From contig JBGPBS010000014.1 in NCBI GenBank assembly GCA_041481365.1, positions 1 through 28,064 on the forward strand: 28,064 nt of DNA. The letters run 5' to 3'. A program made the translations under genes and the position numbers. Each line of letters begins with the position of its first letter. The first letter of the stretch is position 1. The notes under the pieces are model-generated. The model was not told the origin of the DNA, ran no database searches, and saw only the letters and a program-made list of their open reading frames with translations. Source of the stretch: DASPTR01 sp041481365 (GTDB lineage Archaea; Thermoproteota; Bathyarchaeia; Bathyarchaeales; Bathycorpusculaceae). Below, piece after piece: positions 8,021 to 16,134 of this stretch.

Positions 8021-8263
8021 ATGCCAACGGCGTTCGTGTTAATAAACACCGAAATAGGTTCAGAAGCTGACGTATTGAAAGAATTGAAAAAGGTCGAAGG
8101 CGTAGAAGAACCCTTCGCCGTCTATGGAGTCTATGACATAATCGCCAGAGTCAAAGCGGACACAATGGACAAACTCAAGGAAACCGTGACATGGCGAGTC
8201 AGGCGGCTTGACAAGGTAAGATCAACGTTAACAATGATAGTAGTTGAAGAAACTCGTAAATAA
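8021..8263 (+). CDS. Stand-alone Lrp/AsnC ligand-binding (RAM) domain protein
   Basis: 80 residues from ATG 8021, chosen for the GGAG site just upstream; a TTG at 8009 overlaps that site. The single domain has the beta-alpha-beta-beta-alpha-beta RAM/SAB layout: TAFVLINTEIG, a helix (EADVLKELKKVEGV), the strand pair AVYGVYDIIARVKAD, the helix MDKLKETVTWRVRRL and the last strand STLTMIVVEE. There is no helix-turn-helix, so it cannot bind DNA itself. Proteins of this size assemble into octamer-like rings that bind amino acids and may modulate full-length Lrp regulators. It is monocistronic, with a T-rich terminator directly after the stop. Confidence 0.92.
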   Translation: MPTAFVLINTEIGSEADVLKELKKVEGVEEPFAVYGVYDIIARVKADTMDKLKETVTWRVRRLDKVRSTLTMIVVEETRK

Positions 8264-8265
8264 CA

Positions 8266-8291
8266 CATAATCTTCTTTTTTTGTTTCTTTC
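8266..8291 (+). terminator. T-rich terminator after the RAM-domain gene
   Basis: The stretch holds TTCTTTTTTTG and a further pyrimidine run, starting three nt after the stop codon. It is typical of archaeal intrinsic termination. The remaining gap to the TiaS start shows only the promoter listed separately. Confidence 0.6.
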
Positions 8292-8496
8292 AATTAGTGA
8301 TTACTACAGGTGTCTTAGGCCAAGCTGTTTACATGGAAGTCATTGAACCCCGCCAACTCCTTCGCACCAGTCTGATGGTGAGCTTCTTTATCATTTCAGC
8401 TCGAGAGCCTTGAAGCGAAACAAAGTATTTCATAGCCTAATTTGCAGCGTTGGCGAAAAAGGCAGAACTTGTATCTGTTGACAAGATTGAATATTC

Positions 8497-8504
8497 CTTT
8501 ATAG
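8497..8504 (+). promoter_or_regulatory. TATA-like box for tiaS
   Basis: CTTTATAG is placed to start transcription near 8527, giving a leader of about 24 nt to ATG 8551. Confidence 0.45.
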
Positions 8505-8550
8505 CATTCTGTTCCAATGTTTAACCCTTTTGAAGAACGAGCTGCCCCAC

Positions 8551-9912
8551 ATGACTGAAAACACGATGCACATAGGCTTTGACGACACAGATTCAGTGAG
8601 AAAAGGATGCACAACGTACATTGCTGCTCTCCTAGTGGAAAAACTTGAAGAATTGGGTGCAATGCTCGTCGACTACCCGAATTTGATCAGGCTGAATCCC
8701 AACGTTCCGTGGAAGACAAGGGGGAACGGAGCCTTATGTCTGAGAATACGGTACGATGAGAGCATTGAGAAGAAGATTAAGGATGTTGTCATGAGCATAG
8801 TTGAGGAGCATTCAGATCTGGAGTCTGAAGGAACTGAACCGGGCATAGTCTTCTTCTGCAAGGCGGACATTCCGAAGGAACTCCAAGCCTTCGCCAAGAG
8901 AGCAATTAGCCGAGTTGTAAGCCTCGGCGATGCAGTCAGGCTCCTGAAAAGATTCGGGGCCGAGGCAGTAGGCTTCAAGAGTGCACGTGGAATAATAGGC
9001 AGCTTGGCTGCGGTGGGAGAAATCCTCCAGGGAGACCACACGTACGAAATACTCGCGTATCGATTGCCAGAAAATTACGGTTCCAAGAGAAGAGTGGATG
9101 AAGCCTCAATTTTTGAAATGGACAAAGCGACTTCGTCCCATACTTTCAACAACGTTGACGCGGAGAAAAATAGGGTTATCATTACGCCCAGAGGGCCTGA
9201 CCCGATCCTTTTCGGCATCAGAGGCGAAACCGCGGAAACCGTTAAAAAAGCGTTCGACATGGTTAAAGCTCTCGAACCCATTGAAAGATGGATGGTCTTC
9301 AGGACAAACCAAGGAACCGATGCGCATTTGAGGTCCGTCAGGAACCTGAGTCAAATAGAACCGCACACTCCAGTCATCGTCAAAGGAATCGTATCTGCGA
9401 CCCCCAGGATCGTTCCAAGAAGGCACGTTATCTTCTCGATCAAAAACCAGACTGGACAGGTTGACTGCGCGGCCTACGAGCCCACAGGAAGTCTCCGCCT
9501 CGCTGCAAAAGAGCTGATTGTCGGCGACAAAGTTGAGGCCTGTGGTGGCGTAAGAGCTGCCACGCGGAAAAGGCCTTTGACGATAAACCTTGAGAAAATC
9601 CGTGTGTTAGAGCTTACGCAGAGAATAGCATATCAGAATCCGATTTGCAGAAAATGTGGGAAGAGGCTGAAGTCCATGGGAAAGAACAAGGGGTTCAGAT
9701 GTGAAAAATGTGGTTCACGGTACAGGGATCTTGAGAAGATTCAGATGCCGCTGAAGCGTTACTTGAAAAATGGTCGCTACATTGCGGCAACAAGATCTCA
9801 GAGACACTTGACTAAGCCATATGGGCGATATGGAATGGAGAAACAGCATTTTACCATCGGAGAGCCTTTTGGCGATTGGCATTCGCCATGGGCTATTTCT
9901 GGTTCACATTGA
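8551..9912 (+). CDS. tiaS: TiaS, tRNA(Ile2) 2-agmatinylcytidine synthetase
   Basis: 453 residues from ATG 8551; TTG 8530 and ATG 8566 are alternatives, the last giving the classic family start MHIGFDDTDS. TiaS uses ATP and agmatine to convert C34 of tRNA(Ile2) to agmatidine, letting archaea read AUA. Seen in order are the N-terminal kinase-like domain with GFDDTDS and GCTTY, a ferredoxin-like region, an OB-fold (VIVKGIVSATPRIVPRRHVI) and a C-terminal zinc ribbon (Cys366, 369, 384 and 387 in CRKC...CEKC). The end of the gene overlaps the convergent small membrane protein gene by 20 nt. Length and domain order fit the family, so assignment is firm. Confidence 0.93.
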   Translation: MTENTMHIGFDDTDSVRKGCTTYIAALLVEKLEELGAMLVDYPNLIRLNPNVPWKTRGNGALCLRIRYDESIEKKIKDVVMSIVEEHSDLESEGTEPGIVFFCKADIPKELQAFAKRAISRVVSLGDAVRLLKRFGAEAVGFKSARGIIGSLAAVGEILQGDHTYEILAYRLPENYGSKRRVDEASIFEMDKATSSHTFNNVDAEKNRVIITPRGPDPILFGIRGETAETVKKAFDMVKALEPIERWMVFRTNQGTDAHLRSVRNLSQIEPHTPVIVKGIVSATPRIVPRRHVIFSIKNQTGQVDCAAYEPTGSLRLAAKELIVGDKVEACGGVRAATRKRPLTINLEKIRVLELTQRIAYQNPICRKCGKRLKSMGKNKGFRCEKCGSRYRDLEKIQMPLKRYLKNGRYIAATRSQRHLTKPYGRYGMEKQHFTIGEPFGDWHSPWAISGSH

Positions 9913-10144
9913 AGATTTCGCACAGCAGTTGATATAGCTCGTTGCCGCCCTCCATTTTCGAGAAGATGTCCTTTTCAGCCTTCAGCACTCGTCCCATGGT
10001 CTGGTATGTTCTTTTCCATTCGAGTTCCTTCCACATCATATGGTAATTTTTCAGTTCAACCCAGGCGCGAAAAATCAAGACAGAAAACATGCCGAGCGTG
10101 AGAATTACATTTAGCAAGTACAGTGCTTCTATTTCGTCCGTGAT
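9893..10144 (-). CDS. Small single-span membrane protein with a probable non-AUG start
   Basis: The reading frame gives a hydrophobic N-terminal helix (LYLLNVILTLGMFSVLIF) and a charged cytoplasmic tail (KELEWKRTYQTMGRVLKAEK). TTG 10117 gives 74 residues but has no ribosome site and cuts into the helix. A near-perfect site, AGGAGGTGA (10156-10148), ends 3 nt before an in-frame ATC at 10144, which would give 83 residues beginning xTDEIEALYLL. A TGA lies just upstream of that codon, so no AUG, GUG or longer TTG start is possible. A TATA-like TTTAAA (10196-10201) is suitably placed upstream. The family is unrecognised. Either the start is genuinely AUC or the ATG was lost to mutation or miscalled. 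Confidence 0.6.
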   Translation of the reverse strand: MTDEIEALYLLNVILTLGMFSVLIFRAWVELKNYHMMWKELEWKRTYQTMGRVLKAEKDIFSKMEGGNELYQLLCEIFNVNQK

Positions 10145-10147
10145 CGC

Positions 10148-10156
10148 TCACCTCCT
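10148..10156 (-). promoter_or_regulatory. Strong Shine-Dalgarno site ahead of an ATC codon
   Basis: AGGAGGTGA on the minus strand is the strongest ribosome site in this part of the window. It is positioned for a start at 10144, where the codon is ATC. Confidence 0.6.
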
Positions 10157-10195
10157 CTGCGACAGTCAATATTGTCATTATGTTAACAGAACGCG

Positions 10196-10201
10196 TTTAA
10201 A
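10196..10201 (-). promoter_or_regulatory. TATA-like box for the small membrane protein gene
   Basis: TTTAAA is placed to start minus-strand transcription near 10173, about 28 nt before the proposed start. Confidence 0.4.
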
Positions 10202-10297
10202 TCAAACTTGCGATCACACGCTTGTCACGCGACGGATTCGTAGCAAGAGAATTAGCTGGATGCCATCAGAAAATGTAAGATAGGACTGGTGAAATAG

Positions 10298-10303
10298 TTT
10301 AAA
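10298..10303 (+). promoter_or_regulatory. TATA-like box for alaS
   Basis: TTTAAA within AGTTTAAATTGG lies about 60 nt before the alaS start. It predicts transcription from about 10327 and a leader of roughly 30 nt with GAGGG. Confidence 0.45.
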
Positions 10304-10355
10304 TTGGCGCAACCCGTTAACCTTTTGAAAACTCAAGGTTCACTCATCTGAGGGC

Positions 10356-13172
10356 TTGGAATTGGAAAGGTTTCCTGCAGAAGAGTATAGTCTTCCATTC
10401 TTCAAGGAAACGGGCTATGTGAGGAAGCTTTGCCCCAAGTGTGGGGTGTACTTCTGGACGCAGAACCCAGATCAGGAAACTTGTGGAGAGGCAAATTCGG
10501 AAGGCTGTGCAAGTTACACTTTCATAGGAGATCCGCCGACGAGAAAGAGCTACAGCCTCCGTGAGATGCGCGAGGCTTTCCTATCCTACTTTGAAAGGCA
10601 TGGGCACACTCGAATAAGGCCGTATCCTGTCGTGGCAAGGTGGCGGGACGACATTTACTTGACGCATGCGAGCATAATAGACTTCCAACCCTACGTGACA
10701 GAGGGCATCGCGCCTCCCCCGGCGAATCCGCTTGTAATCTCACAGCCGTGCATCCGCATGGTGGACATAGCTAACACCGGACCGACCTTCGGAAGGCATT
10801 TGACGATTTTTGAGATGGGTGGAGCTCATGCGTTCAATTATCCTGACAAAGAGGTCTACTGGAAAGATCAGACGGTCAGGTACCATCAGGATTGGGTGAC
10901 GAAGGACTTGGGCGTCAAGTCTGATGAGATCACCTACAAAGAGGATGTGTGGGTCGGAGGCGGCAACGCGGGTCCTGATGTGGAATGCATCATACGAGGC
11001 TTAGAAGTGGCAACGCTTGTTTTCATGCAGTATAAGGTGGTTGGTAACAAGTTTGTTAAGCTGCCCATAAGAACGGTTGACACCGGCTACGGGATAGACC
11101 GCTATGCTTGGCTTTCTCAGGGGGTCATAAGCGGGTTTCACGCGATCTACGGTGACGTGCTGAACCGAATTTTCAAGATGGCTGGCTTGACCAAAGTCGA
11201 CGATAAGCTCTTGGCCAGAATAGCCAAGGTTTCAGGCTTGGTAAGCCTTGACAAAACAGCCAACAGGCTTGAGACCAGGAAGAAGGAGGCTAATCTGGTC
11301 GGAATGAGCGTCCAAGAGCTGGACAGGTTTCTAATGCCGATCGAGAACATGTTCGCAGTCGCAGACCACACCAAATGCTTAAGCTTCATTCTGTCAGAGG
11401 GCGTGGTTCCGTCGAATATTCAGGAAGGATACTTGGCACGGCTTCTTTTCCGCCGAATCTACAGATTGCTGAAGATGCTCGAAATCCAGGACAAGCTGTA
11501 TGATATTGTGGATATGCAGATTGACTTCTGGTCCAAGGATTATCCACGCTTGGACGAGATGCGAAAAGAGATCAGAGAGATGCTTAAAGTCGAAGAAGAA
11601 AAATTCCAAGAGACGATCAAGAGAGGCCAAGGAATGGTGAAGCGCATCTCCGCCGAGCTGAAGAGAAAGAAGAAGAGTGAAATTCCGGTTGAAACACTGA
11701 CTGAACTCTATGATTCTAACGGGTTGCCGCCTGAGATTGTCAAGCAGGCGGCTGAAAATGAAGGCTTGAAGGTTGAGGTTCCTGACAACTTCTACGCGTT
11801 GATTGCGCAAAGGCACATGCAGGTCTCCAAGCCAGCAGAGGAAGAGACCTCGGCGAAAGACGAATGGCTTGAGAACGCGGTGGCAGGCGTTCCAGAAACC
11901 AAACTGCTCTATTATCAGGATCAATACATGAGAGAGTTTGATGCAAAGGTTCTCAAAGTGTTGAGGGATGAATATGTGGTTCTTGACAGAACGTGTTTCT
12001 TTCCGGAGGGTGGGGGACAGCCAGCAGACGGTGGCTGCCTGGTATTTGGTGGCAACCGTGAGGTTCAGGTCGTTGACGTTCAAAAGGTAGGTAAAGTTGT
12101 GGTTCACAGGTTGAAAAACGAGTGTGCCCTGAAGGAAGGCTGCACTGTCAAGGGCGTGATCGATTGGGACAAGCGGTATAGTCTTATGAAGAGTCACACT
12201 GCAACCCATGTTGTCGGCGGAGCGGCACGACGTGTGCTCGGATGGCACGTTTGGCAGTATGGAACTCAGAAGGGCGTTGAAAGCTCGAGGCTGGACATTT
12301 CGCACTATCGCAGGTTGTCGCAGGAGGAAACGCAGAAGATTGAGACGCTTGCGAACGAGGCGATTCTTCGAAACATTCCTGTTGAGACAGCTTGGCTGCC
12401 TAGGAACGAGGCAGAGACCCGTTATGGTTTCAGGCTTTATCAAGGTGGGGCAGTGCCTGGCAAGGAGATTCGCGTCGTCAGAGCTGGGGACTGGGATGTG
12501 GAAGCATGCGCCGGGACTCATTTGAAAAACACAGGTGAAATTGGCTTCCTTAAAATAGTTCATTCAGAAAGAGTTCAGGACGGCGTTGAAAGGCTTGTTT
12601 ATTCGATCGGCCTTTCCGGGTTAAAGGTTGTTCAACAGAGTGAAAGGCTACTTTGGAAGCTTTCGGAGACTCTTAACGCGCCATTGGAGAAGTTGGGCAC
12701 GACCGCTGTCAAGGCCATGCGTGAGCTGAAAGAGGCCAACGTAGAGAGAAGAAGGCTCATCAAGGAACTAGCAACATGTGAAAGCACAGGTTTAGGAGCC
12801 AAGGCTGAGGTTGAATCTGGCGAGGACGTAGACGGAGTCAGGCTTGTCACGCGCGGTTTTGAAGGGTCAGTTGATGTTGACAGGATGGTTTGCACAGCGA
12901 ATGAGATAATCAGGAGGAATGATGGAGCAGTTGCGATTTTCTATGGATCAGACGCAAAGAACGCGAGGATAATGGTGATGGCTGGAAAAGTCGCTGTCGA
13001 GAAGGGCGTGAACGCAAACATCATAGTCAGAGAGACATCTGCGATCATGGGGGGGGGAGGCGGTGGGAAACCAAACTTTGCTCAAGGCGGCGGAACACAG
13101 ACTCAACAGTTGCCCAAAGCAGTCAAATTGGCCGAGGAATTGCTGAAGAAGCAACTGAAGACGAAGCGGTAA
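10356..13172 (+). CDS. alaS: Alanyl-tRNA synthetase, archaeal type
   Basis: 938 residues, the archaeal-type length. It charges tRNA(Ala) with alanine and clears mischarged serine or glycine. The N-terminus carries the archaeal CPKCGVYFW Cys-rich insert. The class II core follows (RPYPVVARWRDDIYLTHASI, EMGGAHAFNYP and a VWVGGGNAGPDVE region), then the helical tRNA-recognition domain. The editing domain has HTATH (614-618) and CAGTH (718-722) zinc ligands. The C-Ala domain has a Gly6 run (from 899) and KPNFAQGGG. The listed start is TTG 10356. A second TTG at 10362 is better spaced from GAGGG (10350-10354), so the true N-terminus may be two residues shorter. A run of nine Gs at 13049-13057 encodes the Gly run and is in frame. 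Confidence 0.97.
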   Translation: MELERFPAEEYSLPFFKETGYVRKLCPKCGVYFWTQNPDQETCGEANSEGCASYTFIGDPPTRKSYSLREMREAFLSYFERHGHTRIRPYPVVARWRDDIYLTHASIIDFQPYVTEGIAPPPANPLVISQPCIRMVDIANTGPTFGRHLTIFEMGGAHAFNYPDKEVYWKDQTVRYHQDWVTKDLGVKSDEITYKEDVWVGGGNAGPDVECIIRGLEVATLVFMQYKVVGNKFVKLPIRTVDTGYGIDRYAWLSQGVISGFHAIYGDVLNRIFKMAGLTKVDDKLLARIAKVSGLVSLDKTANRLETRKKEANLVGMSVQELDRFLMPIENMFAVADHTKCLSFILSEGVVPSNIQEGYLARLLFRRIYRLLKMLEIQDKLYDIVDMQIDFWSKDYPRLDEMRKEIREMLKVEEEKFQETIKRGQGMVKRISAELKRKKKSEIPVETLTELYDSNGLPPEIVKQAAENEGLKVEVPDNFYALIAQRHMQVSKPAEEETSAKDEWLENAVAGVPETKLLYYQDQYMREFDAKVLKVLRDEYVVLDRTCFFPEGGGQPADGGCLVFGGNREVQVVDVQKVGKVVVHRLKNECALKEGCTVKGVIDWDKRYSLMKSHTATHVVGGAARRVLGWHVWQYGTQKGVESSRLDISHYRRLSQEETQKIETLANEAILRNIPVETAWLPRNEAETRYGFRLYQGGAVPGKEIRVVRAGDWDVEACAGTHLKNTGEIGFLKIVHSERVQDGVERLVYSIGLSGLKVVQQSERLLWKLSETLNAPLEKLGTTAVKAMRELKEANVERRRLIKELATCESTGLGAKAEVESGEDVDGVRLVTRGFEGSVDVDRMVCTANEIIRRNDGAVAIFYGSDAKNARIMVMAGKVAVEKGVNANIIVRETSAIMGGGGGGKPNFAQGGGTQTQQLPKAVKLAEELLKKQLKTKR

Positions 13173-13173
13173 G

Positions 13174-13194
13174 GCCAGAGTATCGTGCTCTGGT
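13174..13194. terminator. Hairpin between convergent alaS and epimerase genes
   Basis: GCCAGAG (13174-13180) pairs with CTCTGGT (13188-13194, one G-T pair) around a seven-base loop. It fills most of the 37-base convergent gap and is probably an RNA 3'-end structure for both genes. Confidence 0.45.
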
Positions 13195-13209
13195 CGATGA
13201 ATAAGCATG

Positions 13210-14187
13210 TCAGCGATCCTTGTTTTCTCGTACTAGAACTCTAGCCGCGAGTCTTACAGCTTGTTCGCTTGAATGCGTCGGTTTCCACCCGGTTCTCAGG
13301 AGTTTGTCAATTGATAATTGCATGATTTTCACGTCGCCTTTCCATCCTCTTCCGCCTTCAACTCCGCCGGTGAACTTGTACTTAATATCGGGCGTTTTCA
13401 TTTCTTCAGAGACGATTTCAGCGATTTGTGCGACGGTGACTTTGTCGTCGGAGCCCAGGTTGAAGATTTCGACTCTTTCGTCGCCCTTCGAGAAGGCCCA
13501 GGTCAGATGCATGATCGCATCGATACAGTCAGACACGTACACGTAGGATTTCTGCTGTTTCCCATCGCCAAGTATCTCGAGTTCTTTTGGGTTAGCGCTG
13601 ATTTTCTTGATGAAGTCAACTATAACTCCGTGGTTCGATCTTGAGCCTATCACGTTAGCCAGCCGCAGGATTAACGCTCGATGATTGAACGTGTACGCGT
13701 AGCTTGTGATGAGGGCTTCACAGGCGAGCTTTGATGCTCCGTAGGTTGAGATGGGTATAAGCGGTCCATACTCCTCACGCGTCGGCACTTGTTCGGCTTC
13801 CCCGTACACGGTGGATGTTGAGGCGAAGACTATGATCTTTGGTTTTTCGCTTTTCCTCACCGCCTCGAGCACGTTGAAAGTTGCTAAGATGTTCTCTTCA
13901 AAATGCGTCTTAGGTTCGGTCTCACCTATCTTCACTTCGGGGTTCGCAGCCAAATGGAATATTACGTCTGAGGCTCTTACGTTAGGCAATAGTTCTTTCG
14001 GCTTTTTCAAGTCCTCCTTGACTAGGGTCAGCGAAGGATTTTCCAACAGTTGTTGTATGTTTTCGGGTTTTCCGTTGGAGAAGTTGTCAAGTATCACTAT
14101 TTTGTGTCCCTCGTCTAACAGTGCTTTGGCCAGGTGGCTGCCTATGAAGCCAGCTCCACCTGTGATAAGCATCGTGTGTTCTGTCAT
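13210..14187 (-). CDS. GalE-like NAD-dependent sugar-nucleotide epimerase/dehydratase
   Basis: 325 residues from ATG 14187, chosen for AGAGGT six nt upstream; an in-frame longer start at 14235 adds 16 residues before the Rossmann motif and is unlikely. An extended short-chain dehydrogenase: TGGAGFIGSHL (9-19) binds NAD, D-N-F-S-N-G closes the cofactor pocket, and the catalytic set is FASTSTVYG (122-130) plus Tyr149 and Lys153 in STYGASK. The C-terminal part (VYVSDCIDAIMHL, FNLGSDDKVTVAQIAEI) is the substrate lobe. It likely interconverts UDP-glucose/UDP-galactose or a related UDP sugar for surface glycans, matching the surface-protein genes downstream. The exact substrate is undetermined. Confidence 0.92.
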   Translation of the reverse strand: MTEHTMLITGGAGFIGSHLAKALLDEGHKIVILDNFSNGKPENIQQLLENPSLTLVKEDLKKPKELLPNVRASDVIFHLAANPEVKIGETEPKTHFEENILATFNVLEAVRKSEKPKIIVFASTSTVYGEAEQVPTREEYGPLIPISTYGASKLACEALITSYAYTFNHRALILRLANVIGSRSNHGVIVDFIKKISANPKELEILGDGKQQKSYVYVSDCIDAIMHLTWAFSKGDERVEIFNLGSDDKVTVAQIAEIVSEEMKTPDIKYKFTGGVEGGRGWKGDVKIMQLSIDKLLRTGWKPTHSSEQAVRLAARVLVRENKDR

Positions 14188-14271
14188 TGTGTTACCTCTG
14201 CGTCTTCCATCGCCAACTATTCTGAGCGTTGCCAAAGACGTGGTCAGCCCACGATTTCTTAGTGAAGATAG

Positions 14272-14287
14272 TATTAGCGCGCGCTAT
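14272..14287. repeat. Palindromic element, copy 2
   Basis: TATTAGCGCGCGCTAT contains the 12-base perfect palindrome TAGCGCGCGCTA (14275-14286). It sits in the 244-base gap upstream of the epimerase gene. The alternating purine-pyrimidine core could adopt Z-DNA. Confidence 0.6.
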
Positions 14288-14386
14288 TTGGATTTTGTCT
14301 CAAAAAAAACAGTACGTAGCACGTGAGCGATCAGTGTGGACTCAGCTTGAGATGAGCAGTCTATCAAAGCCTTACTTCGCTCTCTG

Positions 14387-14402
14387 TATTAGCGCGTGCT
14401 AT
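14387..14402. repeat. Palindromic element, copy 3 (one mismatch)
   Basis: TATTAGCGCGTGCTAT is identical to the element at 14272-14287 except for one C-to-T change. It lies 115 nt further on in the same gap, in the same orientation. Confidence 0.6.
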
Positions 14403-14431
14403 GTTCTTGTTTTGCGATCTAATACTCGGCT

Positions 14432-14677
14432 TTACGTTGTCTTTCTGCGTTTCTTGCTTGTCTGTTTTTCCAGTTCTGGAAGACTGTACCGCACAAATTT
14501 CTTGATGCTTACACGGGGATTCTGCTCGACCATCGCATGCAGAACCTCGTCGACAAGAATGAAGCTGCTGCTGAACTTGAAAAACGGATGTGCAAAAGCG
14601 TCTATGATGCGATTGACCTCGCCGGCAGTGTAAGGCTTCGGTCTTGTTTTCTTCACAGTCTTCCGTTTTGCTACCAA
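14432..14677 (-). CDS. Small basic protein of unknown function
   Basis: 81 residues with a TTG start preceded by AGGAAGAG. It has a Lys/Arg-rich N-terminus (VAKRKTVKKTRPKPY), a central predicted helix pair (TAGEVNRIIDAFAHPFFKF, then SFILVDEVLHAMVEQNP), an Arg/Lys tail and no membrane segment. The charge pattern suggests nucleic-acid binding, but I do not recognise a family. The composition is protein-like, unlike neighbouring spurious frames, and helical spacing is regular. It lies between two blocks containing the GCGCGC palindrome. No TATA box is obvious. Confidence 0.5.
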   Translation of the reverse strand: MVAKRKTVKKTRPKPYTAGEVNRIIDAFAHPFFKFSSSFILVDEVLHAMVEQNPRVSIKKFVRYSLPELEKQTSKKRRKTT

Positions 14678-15115
14678 CTCTTCCTGACAACCCCAAGGCT
14701 ACTGCGTGAAGGGAAAGCAGATTGAGGGAGACTCTTAGCATATGATTCAAGGCGCGCGCTACCAACATTAACTGACGAAAACACACTCGTCGACCTAATG
14801 TGGTATGTTGAGGCTATGTTGTGAGCTTCATCGAGTAGTAATTCTAGGTCTTAAGGCTGAAAGTGAACGAGCCGTCGATGCTGCTGCGACGTCAGCGTTA
14901 ACCCAGCGTGATTGGTGGATTGTGCTTTGTACTCTTTTTCAGTCATTGCGTTATGTTGGTTGAGGCTTCTTTTGGAGCTGTTTCGGTTTAGGTTCGTTCT
15001 TCGTTGTTTGTGGGTGTGGATGCGAAAGCGGTTTGATTGGCGATTGGTCGTCTGTGGGATGGGTCTAGCGTTGGATATATCGGCTTTTGTCATATTGGGG
15101 TTTCCACAATTCTTC
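14678..15115. other. Gap without a supported gene
   Basis: About 440 bases. It contains a half-copy of the palindrome (GCGCGCGCTA at 14752-14761) and a G/T-rich stretch (about 14900-15060). Open frames on both strands of that stretch have no ribosome site and a low-complexity, Leu/Arg or Asn/Arg composition. It ends at the TATA box of the next small gene. I see no RNA gene here. Confidence 0.4.
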
Positions 15116-15124
15116 TTATATTAA
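15116..15124 (+). promoter_or_regulatory. TATA-like box for the 35-residue protein gene
   Basis: TTATATTAA lies 36 nt before ATG 15160, with GAGGTG at 15146-15151 in between. Confidence 0.5.
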
Positions 15125-15159
15125 GATTTGCGAATCTTCTTTTTCGAGGTGCCGGCCAA

Positions 15160-15267
15160 ATGGGAAAGAAACTCTCAAGCAAACAGTTCTTGGAAGTCGT
15201 GAATGTTTTGCTACGTGAAGGCCCAACCGTCAGATACAACCACCCAGACAGATGGACGGTCAGCTAG
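15160..15267 (+). CDS. 35-residue small protein (MGKKLSSKQF...)
   Basis: A 35-codon frame with full expression signals: a TATA-like box 36 nt upstream and GAGGTG eight nt before the ATG. The product has a Lys-rich start, a helix (SKQFLEVVNVLLREG) and a short polar end (PTVRYNHPDRWTVS). It could be a genuine microprotein or the surviving N-terminal piece of a larger gene, as the following 117 bases are non-coding. The family is unrecognised. Confidence 0.45.
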   Translation: MGKKLSSKQFLEVVNVLLREGPTVRYNHPDRWTVS

Positions 15268-15384
15268 AAGATTTCAACTTGCCCTGCACGTGAACATTTG
15301 AAGGCCGGCATAGCGCGTGATTTCCAAATCGCATGAGGTCAGGCAGAATTCACCTTCGGAACCATCAAGTTGGGGTTAACAGAA

Positions 15385-16128
15385 ATGAGAGCCAAGATTG
15401 ATGCTACTGGTTTGCTGTTCGTCGTGTTGATCGCCCTTACTGCGTTCTCGGCGTTTAGCGCTACTGCCGAGACGTGGCCAAGCAATCCTACGCCTTCTGA
15501 ACCTTCAAGCGTTTCTGCAACGTGGTCTTACAAGTTTCTTGGCGCCGAAACCAGCTATGGAGGAAGTCAGGGAGTGTGTGCAGGAATCAGCGTATCAAAC
15601 CCAAGCGTGCCCCACGGCCAGAGCCATAGCGAGTTTTTCTATGCTTGGATTATGGTTTATAGTTCAAATCGCACCAAGTGGATACAGGTTGGCTGGTCCG
15701 AAGTAAGTTGGAAGCCTGATAAGCAATACGTGACCGAATACGATACGGAGCATAACGATTGGCGTTTCTATTATCAATATCCGTTGGTCGTAGGTCGCAG
15801 TTATTACTTTGCGATTAGCTACCAGGGAAGTGGAAGTTGGGCATCGTGGATCTGGTGGAATAGTCGGTGGAACCTTCTTGAATTGGCAAACATAGGACTA
15901 CGATCTGCAGAGCGCACAGGAGAATTCTGCGAAGTCTTCACGTCGACTAACAACTGGTTCTACGTTCCAACCACAAGCTTTCATTCAACAAGCCTACTTG
16001 CAAATAATCGATGGAGTTCATGGGCGACACAGCATCCCACGACCATATATGATTCCAACCCGCCATACTTCGCCAATTGGTCAAATCACTATTATGATTG
16101 GCACATGGACAAAAATAAGCAGCCTTAA
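15385..16128 (+). CDS. Secreted Trp/Tyr-rich protein of unknown function
   Basis: 247 residues from ATG 15385, with GGGGTTAA upstream; a TTG at 15370 overlaps that site. It has a Sec-type signal peptide (basic start, then LLFVVLIALTAFSAF, cleavage probably after SATA near residue 27). The mature part is rich in Trp, Tyr, Ser and Asn with no membrane segment or lipobox, so it is released or attached through partners. Repeated beta-strand-like words (SEFFYAWIMVY, RSYYFAISYQ, SWASWIWW) suggest a beta-sandwich such as a carbohydrate- or protein-binding domain. Two internal Cys may pair. I do not recognise the family. Its end is six nt from the convergent small membrane protein gene. Confidence 0.75.
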   Translation: MRAKIDATGLLFVVLIALTAFSAFSATAETWPSNPTPSEPSSVSATWSYKFLGAETSYGGSQGVCAGISVSNPSVPHGQSHSEFFYAWIMVYSSNRTKWIQVGWSEVSWKPDKQYVTEYDTEHNDWRFYYQYPLVVGRSYYFAISYQGSGSWASWIWWNSRWNLLELANIGLRSAERTGEFCEVFTSTNNWFYVPTTSFHSTSLLANNRWSSWATQHPTTIYDSNPPYFANWSNHYYDWHMDKNKQP

Positions 16129-16134
16129 CACGGG

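Noticed and set aside
11394..12563. 389-residue open frame antisense to alaS
   Set aside because: It lies wholly within the well-supported alaS gene, has Leu/Phe/Asn-rich shadow composition, and has no promoter or ribosome site.
13049..13057. Run of nine Gs as a programmed frameshift site
   Set aside because: The alaS frame passes through it intact and encodes the expected Gly-rich C-Ala motif.
14272..14402. CRISPR-like repeats in the gap beside the epimerase
   Set aside because: Only two short palindromic copies 115 nt apart; no regular spacers and no cas genes.
14851..15093. 80-residue minus-strand frame
   Set aside because: Asn/Arg/Thr/Gln-rich low-complexity shadow with no start signals.
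14912..15124. 70-residue hydrophobic frame on the plus strand
   Set aside because: No ribosome site precedes the GTG; composition (Trp, Arg, Leu, Phe, Cys) reflects a G/T-rich stretch, and the opposite strand is equally open.
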